Of a DNA stretch of 64,000 bases, positions 58,145-64,000 are shown piece after piece. Positions within the stretch are counted from its first letter, which is position 1. Each line of letters starts with the position of its first letter. A program made the translations under genes and the position numbers. This stretch comes from Pirellulaceae bacterium (GTDB lineage Bacteria > Planctomycetota > Planctomycetia > Pirellulales > Pirellulaceae). The stretch lies in contig JANQLU010000124.1 in the NCBI GenBank assembly GCA_028280445.1, positions 97,019 to 161,018 of the forward strand. The letters are read 5' to 3'. The notes below the pieces were generated by a model that worked only from the letters and a program-made list of their open reading frames with translations, was not told the DNA's origin and ran no database searches.

Positions 58145-60820
58145 ATGCCAAAGACGTTAATCATCGCTGAGAAACCGAGTGTCGCCACGGACTTGGCACG
58201 AGTCTTGGGCAAACTGCCAGAAATAGGCAAATTTACGAAGAAAAAAGATTATTTCGAAAATGAAAACGCCTACATTTCTTCGGCAGTTGGTCACTTGGTC
58301 GAATTGAAAATGCCCGAAGGTCCCAACGGCAAGAAATTGCCTTGGGGAATGAAGCATCTTCCGATCATCCCTCCCAAATTCGAGCTTCAACCGATTGAAC
58401 GCAGCGAGGCTCGGTTCAAATTACTCGCTCGTTTACTCAAGAAAAAGGATGTCGATACCATCGTCAACGCCTGTGATGCGGGACGCGAAGGTGAACTGAT
58501 TTTTCGTTACCTGCTGCAATTGATCGATGTCAAACGAGAGGTCCAGGTCCGTCGGATGTGGATGCAATCGATGACCGACGACGCGATTATCGAAGCTTGG
58601 AACACGATGCGTTCGAACGAGGAAATGATTCCTTTGGCAAATGCAGCGTTGTGTCGTAGCGAAAGCGATTGGTTGATTGGACTCAATGGGACCCGCGCGC
58701 TAACCGCATTCAATTCGCGAAATGGCGGTTTCAATGTAACGACTGCCGGACGTGTGCAAACTCCGACCCTGGTGATTCTGGCCGAACGTGAGCGGGAAAT
58801 TCGCGCCTTCAAACCCGAGTCGTATTGGGAAGTCCACGCGGATTTCGAAATCGAAAAAGGGCATTACGAGGGTCGCTGGTTTCGTGAAGATTTCGAAAAA
58901 TCTGATGACAAACCCCACGCTCGCGCCGAACGAATCTGGTCGAAAGAACAGGCTGAAGAAATTTGCCAACGTTGCGCCGGTAAAACTGGCGTTATTGAGG
59001 AAAACAAAAAACCTCAGAAACAAGCGCCGCCGTTGCTGTTTGATTTAACAAGTTTGCAACGTGAAGCTGGCAACAAATTCGGATTCAGCGCTCAGCGAAC
59101 TTTGCAACTCGCTCAAGCTTGTTACGATCGCTACAAATTGTTGACCTATCCTCGAACCGATTCCAAGTACCTGCCTGAAGATTACTTGAGCACGGTCAAT
59201 AAAACTATCAAAGGATTCGCCAACGCCAAATCAAACGACGCATTTGGCCAAGGGTTTGTTGATTGCGCACAGTGGTTAGTTGACAACGATCGTGTTACGC
59301 CAACCAAGCGCATATTCAATTCTGCCAAGGTCAGTGACCACTTTGCGATTATTCCAACGGGAAAAACACCGCCAGCCAAATTGGACGAGCCAGCATTGAA
59401 ACTTTATCAGCTGGTGCTGCGACGTTTCCTGGCGATTTTTTACCCGCATGCCGAATACGAATTGACGCGTCGAATTACGCGTGTCGATCAAGACAGTTTC
59501 TTGACGACCGGCAAAGTTTTGGTGGTTCCCGGCTATCTCGAAGTTTACGGTCGCAAACCTGGGGTCGCCGGCGACAAAGACGAATTGGTCGCCGCCAATG
59601 ATGGAGAGCAAGCGACGGTCACCGAAATTGAAACCAAAGAAGATGAAACGCGACCGCCAGCGCGATACAACGACAGTACGCTGCTGTCGGCGATGGAAAC
59701 GGCAGGAAAACGAGTTGACGATGAAGAGCTGCGCGAAGCGATGAGCGAACGTGGGCTGGGCACGCCGGCAACCCGCGCGGCCATCATCGAAAATTTGATC
59801 CGACAAAAATACTTGTTCCGTCACGAGCAATCCAAACGCGATCTGGTCGTTTCCAACAAAGGGTTGGCGTTGGTCGAACTCCTCCAAGATATCGGCATCA
59901 CCGATCTCGGCTCACCGGAAATGACAGGCGAGTGGGAATACAAACTCAAACAGATGGAACACGGATTACTTGATCGTGAAACGTTTATGGGAGAGATCAA
60001 GGGTCTGACAAAAAATATCGTCGAAGTAACACGTAATTACACCGACGAAATTGTGAATCGGCCTTTTCCCGACCTCCAGGCTCCCTGCCCTGAATGCGAT
60101 GGCCAGGTGCATAAACAGACGGACGGTTTGTTCCAGTGTTACAATCCGGAATGCAGTTTCAAAATCAAAAAACACATTGCCAGCCACGAATTGACCGAAA
60201 ACGAGGCGCGTGAGTTGATGACCAACAAACGTGTCGGTCCGATCGAGACATTTAAAAATCGTTTTGGCCAACCGTTTACCGCCGAACTGACAATCGAAAA
60301 AAAGAAAAAGACTTGGAAACTCGAGTTTATTTTCGAAGGCGATGATTTACGCGAGGAAGAGTTGAAAAACCTGTCGGACGAGCAGGTGATTTGCGAAGCT
60401 CCGTTGGGCGATGGTTCGGACAAAAAAGTCAAAGTTTACTCGTCCGAACGCGCGTACCTCGCACCCGAAATGGCGACCAAAGTCGATGAGCGCGGAGTCC
60501 GTATCAGCAAAACGATTTTGGACAAAGAGATTCCTGAAGAACAGGCGATCAAATTATTTGCCGAAGGAAAAACGGATTTGATGCCCGGTTTTCGTTCCAA
60601 AAAAGGGCGTCGTTTTGCCGCTCATTTAAAATTGGATTACGCCACCGGCAAATTGGAATTTGAGTTCGCGCCGCGTAAAGCGAAAAAGAAAAAAGGCGAA
60701 GAAGAAACAGACGCCGAAAACCATGACGGCGAGACCAACGCCACCAAAAAGAAAGCCAAGAAAAAAGCGAAGAAGGCCAAGAAAAAAACCAAGGCCGAAA
60801 AAAAATCTGCTGAAAGCTAA
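58145..60820 (+). CDS. topB: DNA topoisomerase III-type type IA topoisomerase
   Basis: 891 residues. N-terminal Toprim (MPKTLIIAEKPSVATDLARVL; CDAGREGELIF near 108-118), catalytic Tyr335 in LLTYPRTDSKYL, a zinc-finger CPECDGQ...CYNPEC near 645, two repeated C-terminal modules and a Lys-rich tail (KKKAKKKAKKAKKKTK). Breaks and rejoins single strands to relax negative supercoils or decatenate. The basic tail, unusual in length, may aid DNA binding. ATG start 58145; free-standing. Confidence 0.92.
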   Translation: MPKTLIIAEKPSVATDLARVLGKLPEIGKFTKKKDYFENENAYISSAVGHLVELKMPEGPNGKKLPWGMKHLPIIPPKFELQPIERSEARFKLLARLLKKKDVDTIVNACDAGREGELIFRYLLQLIDVKREVQVRRMWMQSMTDDAIIEAWNTMRSNEEMIPLANAALCRSESDWLIGLNGTRALTAFNSRNGGFNVTTAGRVQTPTLVILAEREREIRAFKPESYWEVHADFEIEKGHYEGRWFREDFEKSDDKPHARAERIWSKEQAEEICQRCAGKTGVIEENKKPQKQAPPLLFDLTSLQREAGNKFGFSAQRTLQLAQACYDRYKLLTYPRTDSKYLPEDYLSTVNKTIKGFANAKSNDAFGQGFVDCAQWLVDNDRVTPTKRIFNSAKVSDHFAIIPTGKTPPAKLDEPALKLYQLVLRRFLAIFYPHAEYELTRRITRVDQDSFLTTGKVLVVPGYLEVYGRKPGVAGDKDELVAANDGEQATVTEIETKEDETRPPARYNDSTLLSAMETAGKRVDDEELREAMSERGLGTPATRAAIIENLIRQKYLFRHEQSKRDLVVSNKGLALVELLQDIGITDLGSPEMTGEWEYKLKQMEHGLLDRETFMGEIKGLTKNIVEVTRNYTDEIVNRPFPDLQAPCPECDGQVHKQTDGLFQCYNPECSFKIKKHIASHELTENEARELMTNKRVGPIETFKNRFGQPFTAELTIEKKKKTWKLEFIFEGDDLREEELKNLSDEQVICEAPLGDGSDKKVKVYSSERAYLAPEMATKVDERGVRISKTILDKEIPEEQAIKLFAEGKTDLMPGFRSKKGRRFAAHLKLDYATGKLEFEFAPRKAKKKKGEEETDAENHDGETNATKKKAKKKAKKAKKKTKAEKKSAES

Positions 60821-60889
60821 CCCGCTTGTTTCGTACTTGCGATTTCTTATGGGCCAGTAGTTCTTTGATTGGCGCCGAGTCTGATCCTG

Positions 60890-61378
60890 TGAGCGGCAAG
60901 GCGCTAGCCGCCGGTACGTTAGCGCTTCAAACCGGCGGCCTTCCTCTTGTAATATGCTCACGCAGAGCCGCTGAGGCGCGGAGATTGATCAGGTTTATTG
61001 ACAAATAAATCTCAGCGCCAATCACAATCATTTGAATGTCGCAAACAATTTCATTTGGAGAATTGTTTTGTTGAATAATGGAATACGCTCTCATAAAACT
61101 GTATTCCATTCACAAAACTCCGCGTCTCTGCGTCTTTGCGTGAGCTTTTTTACAAAAGAAAGGACCGCCAGTTGGCAAGTGCTCCCACCAAATCTACATG
61201 ACCGGCCGAACCATAGTCTAAAGGCCGTGCCAAATACAAAGCACCAGCGGATTGGGTGGCACTGGCCCCAGTCAGTGATTGCGGTTTCCTTGGCATCAAG
61301 CACTGAGATCAAATTCAATTCATGACGTTGTTGCGGGTGACTCAGTACGTTCAGCACTGGCAGAGGCCAGTGGCACCC
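60890..61378. repeat. Repeat cluster: B, H pair, E pair
   Basis: B at 60890-60945 with a degenerate right arm. H arms face each other at 60956-60982 and 61117-61145, enclosing 135 bases without features. E arms at 61253-61276 and 61353-61378 face each other. The 750-base gap (60821-61569) contains no gene I can support. Confidence 0.75.
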
Positions 61379-61569
61379 ACGCGCAAATGTCGTCCAAGTC
61401 GATGAAATTCGCTTGAGCTAAATTTAGGATGTTCGGCGACAGATGAGAAAAGGCGTCAAACGCTGTTTGGCATTCTTGCGAATGATTCGTTTGATGTGCG
61501 TGCACGAGCGAATGACCGAAACTCGATCACCGGAAACAGGGGCTGACAATCAACCATCGGGAGAAAAAT

Positions 61570-62424
61570 ATGAATCGACTCCTCGTATTTGGATTACTAG
61601 CGATTATTTCATTTGCAACCAATACTGGATCAACCAACTTGGTCGCTCAAATTCATCCGAAAAAACAAATCTTTCGCGACGTCGCCAAATGGCCGACGAC
61701 CACACCGAACAAAATAAGTCTAAAAAACTTCACTCCGTTTCGAGCCGTTTATGATCGTACATATCGTCAACATGCAGGCCCAAACACCGGTGACATTCGA
61801 AAAGATCGCGTCATCATCTCCGCCGAAGAAATCAGTTGGGATGGCAAACGCTCGATCGCTATTTCGTTGATCGACTCTGGCGTCGTCGGCAAATCGGATA
61901 CCACTGCAAGAACGTTGAGCATGATCGTACATCGGCGAAATCTGAGCGTTTTGTTTGAGATTGGGCCGATCCCTGGCACGGCCAAGGACTATTACATTCA
62001 TCGAATCGAAAAAGGCAACGCGTATCAAAGTAAAATTACAACCGATACACAACAGATTCGCCGAGATAACAAGAAATACAACAAACCGGGATTCGGGCCA
62101 TCTGCTTGGGCACTTGCATCGTCGGGGCTGCGCAAAGGCAAAAAAATCAAACTCACCAAACCGTATAGTCCGACAGCAAATCCGTTAACCGAAACTTACG
62201 CAGGCCATATTCTGGAAACAAAGACCATCACCGATGGATCTGGAAAACAGCATAAGGCCTGGGTTTTGGAGACCACCAAAAGTTTTACAAGTTCGAAAGT
62301 AAAACATCTGTATTTGATCGACAAACCGCCATATTACCTCGGCACAGAAACGGTCGATTTAGATACCGGCGAACGAAAGAAATTTATTTGGCTTCGACAT
62401 ACCGAAAATTTAAAGAACGAATAG
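61570..62424 (+). CDS. Secreted protein, DUF3108-like, unknown function
   Basis: 284 residues with signal peptide (LLVFGLLAIISFATNTGST). The body is beta-rich: repeated YDRTYRQH, ISAEEISWDGKRSIAISL and a late TETVDLDTGERKKFIWLRH segment. The overall layout resembles DUF3108-type lipid or outer-membrane accessory proteins, but I do not claim membership. Free-standing; followed by repeats. Confidence 0.6.
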   Translation: MNRLLVFGLLAIISFATNTGSTNLVAQIHPKKQIFRDVAKWPTTTPNKISLKNFTPFRAVYDRTYRQHAGPNTGDIRKDRVIISAEEISWDGKRSIAISLIDSGVVGKSDTTARTLSMIVHRRNLSVLFEIGPIPGTAKDYYIHRIEKGNAYQSKITTDTQQIRRDNKKYNKPGFGPSAWALASSGLRKGKKIKLTKPYSPTANPLTETYAGHILETKTITDGSGKQHKAWVLETTKSFTSSKVKHLYLIDKPPYYLGTETVDLDTGERKKFIWLRHTENLKNE

Positions 62425-62440
62425 AATCCGCAAATCGGGA

Positions 62441-62581
62441 GGGCGATTACCGGGAGGGCGAGGCTCCCGCCGAGCCTAATCCGTGAGCGGCAAGGCGCTA
62501 GCCGCCGGTACGAAGCGCAAACGAACCGTTGGCTAGCGCCTGCCGCTCACACAACCGGCTCGGCAGGAGCCTCGCCCTCCC
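62441..62581. repeat. Nested repeat C-B-C
   Basis: C arm at 62452-62476 (preceded by a partial C at 62437-62446), B hairpin at 62482-62550 and reverse C arm at 62556-62581, the most compact of the three complete C-B-C units. Confidence 0.85.
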
Positions 62582-62624
62582 GATCACTCGCTCTCAACCT
62601 CAAAATGCTAATAAAAAATCAACA

Positions 62625-63668
62625 TTACTTCTTGGAAAAATCCAACTGAAATTCGCTCGGCTTGCGGCCTTTTTGATAAGTGCGAAAACCGTACATCGTC
62701 GGTTTGTATTTGGTGACATATTCGACATTTCCCTTACCGTCAATTTTGTCTTTCATGCCCAACAAATAATACGACGCGTTGACGATCAGCAGTCGCAGAT
62801 CGGCATTGGCGAAATCGGTGCTGGATCCCATCGTTGTGCAAAACGCAGTTCCTTTTTTGCCGCCTTTCATCTGATACGGTTTAAACCAGGCCAGTGGCAT
62901 CATCGGATCGTTCTTGCGGCCTTTGACCGGTGGGTCCGTTGGTTTCATACCAGCGAGTACTTGGCCGCGAAGTAAAATAGTTGCGTCTTTTGTCAAATTG
63001 CGAATGCCGTAGACATCCGTATCTCCCCAGACATCGTCGACCCCTTTTAAAACGATATGGCCCGCATTCGCTTTTTCGACAACTCCTCGAGTGCTTTCAC
63101 GTTTGTGACTGCCGTGGTGATTGATCCACGTATCTCCCAAGACTTGCTGGCCAAAACCTCCCTTCCACTCGGAACCAAATCGAAAATCATAATGGCGATA
63201 CTTACTGTCTCGGCTCTTGATCCTGAAGGCGTGGGTTGATGTTCTCAATCCAATGATTGGTTTGCCAGCTTTGAGAAAATCATCCAGGTGTTTCATGTCT
63301 TTGTCTGGCAAGTTGCGAAACCGCAGCCCCATGATGATCAAATCGGCATCATCAATCGCTTTCATTCCAGGGATGTTTTCTTGATAGTCAGGTTTGATGA
63401 AATTGGTTTTAGGATCGATGGGAAATAAAACCGTGCATTTGAAACCGTGGTGTTTGGCAAGAATGGCGCCAAGCATTGGCAAAGCTTCTTCGCTGCGATA
63501 TTCATCGTCCCCGGCAATCAGAACAATATGTTTGCCAACCGCCTTGCCTTGTGGCGGATTGTATTCGACCCAAAGTTTTTCTTCCGATTCGCCGCTGTCC
63601 TGTGCCGCGACCCATCCAGATCCCGCCAAAACAAATAACATCGTTGTGAAAGCAATAATCTTGCGCAT
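62625..63668 (-). CDS. Secreted ThuA-like (trehalose-utilisation type) protein
   Basis: 347 residues with signal peptide (IIAFTTMLFVLAGSGWVAAQ). The ThuA fold is recognised by HIVLIAGDDEYRSEEALPMLGAILAKHHGFKCTVLF near 46-81, DADLIIMGLRF and WINHHGSHKRES. Such proteins occur in planctomycete polysaccharide-degradation gene sets; a hydrolytic or sugar-binding role in the periplasm is likely but no catalytic residue can be named. A family C/B cluster lies beyond its start, at 63766-63920. Confidence 0.75.
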   Translation of the reverse strand: MRKIIAFTTMLFVLAGSGWVAAQDSGESEEKLWVEYNPPQGKAVGKHIVLIAGDDEYRSEEALPMLGAILAKHHGFKCTVLFPIDPKTNFIKPDYQENIPGMKAIDDADLIIMGLRFRNLPDKDMKHLDDFLKAGKPIIGLRTSTHAFRIKSRDSKYRHYDFRFGSEWKGGFGQQVLGDTWINHHGSHKRESTRGVVEKANAGHIVLKGVDDVWGDTDVYGIRNLTKDATILLRGQVLAGMKPTDPPVKGRKNDPMMPLAWFKPYQMKGGKKGTAFCTTMGSSTDFANADLRLLIVNASYYLLGMKDKIDGKGNVEYVTKYKPTMYGFRTYQKGRKPSEFQLDFSKK

Positions 63669-63765
63669 GTCTCGGTCCTAAAAAAATTACATGAGGAATG
63701 TTCATTATCGCGTACAACAACAGCGGCTGTCCAGCGTCGGGATTTTGGAATGGGGCGCGAGGTTC

Positions 63766-63920
63766 GAGAGGGCAAGGCGTGGGAGGGCAAGGCGTGGGAG
63801 GGCGAGGCGTGGGAGGGCGAGGCTCCTGCCGAGCCGCATTGGTACGAACTCTCATGCCACCGGTGAGCGGCAAGGCGCTAGCCGCCGGTACGAAACGACA
63901 ACGAACCGGCGGCTAGTGCT
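63766..63920. repeat. 15-bp tandem units leading into C, then B
   Basis: GGGAGGGCAAGGCGT-type units at 63766-63780, 63781-63795 and 63796-63810 run into a C arm at 63811-63835; a B left arm starts at 63863 and its degenerate partner ends near 63918. No gene is seen from 63669 to the window end. Confidence 0.8.
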
Positions 63921-64000
63921 ACAAAGGCTAATTGGTGTTCCACCAGGATCGATTCTTGCGCAGTTTAACGTATGAGTTTGTTTGCAATACTTCCCAACTT

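Overview
The window looks like a chromosomal segment of a planctomycete, most likely of the Pirellulales. I infer this from gene content. There are formaldehyde-oxidation genes of the tetrahydromethanopterin (H4MPT) type in a bacterium, a Cys-rich secreted protein built of YTV-type repeats, a DUF1559-type lipoprotein, MJ0042-type zinc ribbons, a sortilin/BNR-repeat protein, a ThuA-like secreted protein, a UvrA paralogue, and many secreted proteins of unknown function. GC content is moderate. Genes are loosely packed, and many 3' ends are decorated with palindromic repeats. I see no rRNA or tRNA gene, no CRISPR array, no prophage and no complete insertion sequence.

Layout. 1-4 kb: a C1 island with methylene-H4MPT dehydrogenase (mtdB), formaldehyde-activating enzyme (fae) and a divergent ATP-grasp ligase, then rimI. 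4-14.6 kb: a lipoprotein, a FabH-like thiolase, an amidotransferase-fold protein that has lost its nucleophile, a TrkA protein and large secreted unknowns. 15-22 kb: HTTM protein, tsaD, a sugar-envelope set (two glycosyltransferases and galE), and a free-standing small-RNA candidate with its own promoter and terminator. 22-28 kb: an overlapping minus-strand run acuI-like > uvrA-like > thiF/moeB-like. 28.5-34.7 kb: the YTV-repeat protein and a 1369-residue BNR/PDZ protein. 34.9-39 kb: a plus-strand run ending in a MfnF-like/MfnE-like pair, a second C1-cofactor island. 39-47 kb: small metabolic and regulatory proteins and an HlyD-MacB-type exporter pair. 47-54.4 kb: pntAB transhydrogenase, a DUF4212 plus sodium:solute symporter pair and a NupG-like MFS transporter. 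54.7-55.05 kb: a short thioredoxin-fold gene interrupted by one in-frame TGA exactly where the first CxxC cysteine should be. 55.4-63.7 kb: a PpiD/SurA-like secreted protein, topoisomerase III, a secreted unknown and the ThuA-like protein.

Two themes connect genes. First, fae and mtdB oxidise formaldehyde bound to H4MPT, while the ATP-grasp, MfnF-like and MfnE-like proteins probably help build methanofuran/H4MPT-type cofactors; the two islands lie about 34 kb apart. Second, the gaps carry at least eight repeat families, named here by their leading bases: A = GTAGGGCCGGTTCCCACCGG; B = GTGAGCGGCAAGGCGCTAGC; C = GGGAGGGCGAGGCTCCTGCC; D = AACCCGAAGCGTGAGCGAGG; E = GGGTGGCACTGGCCCCAGCC; F = ACAAGCACGAAGCGCGAGCG; G = ACAGGATTTACAGGATGAAC; H = CTCCGCGTCTCTGCGTCTTT. 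Each usually occurs as two facing copies, and families nest inside one another.

The most notable single observation is the candidate selenoprotein at 54690-55052: in-frame TGA at codon 50, a U-P-G-C motif, the thioredoxin cis-proline downstream in the same frame, and a SECIS-like hairpin with a GGTC loop 29 bases after the TGA. No selA, selB, selC or selD lies in this window, so the assignment rests on the local sequence alone.
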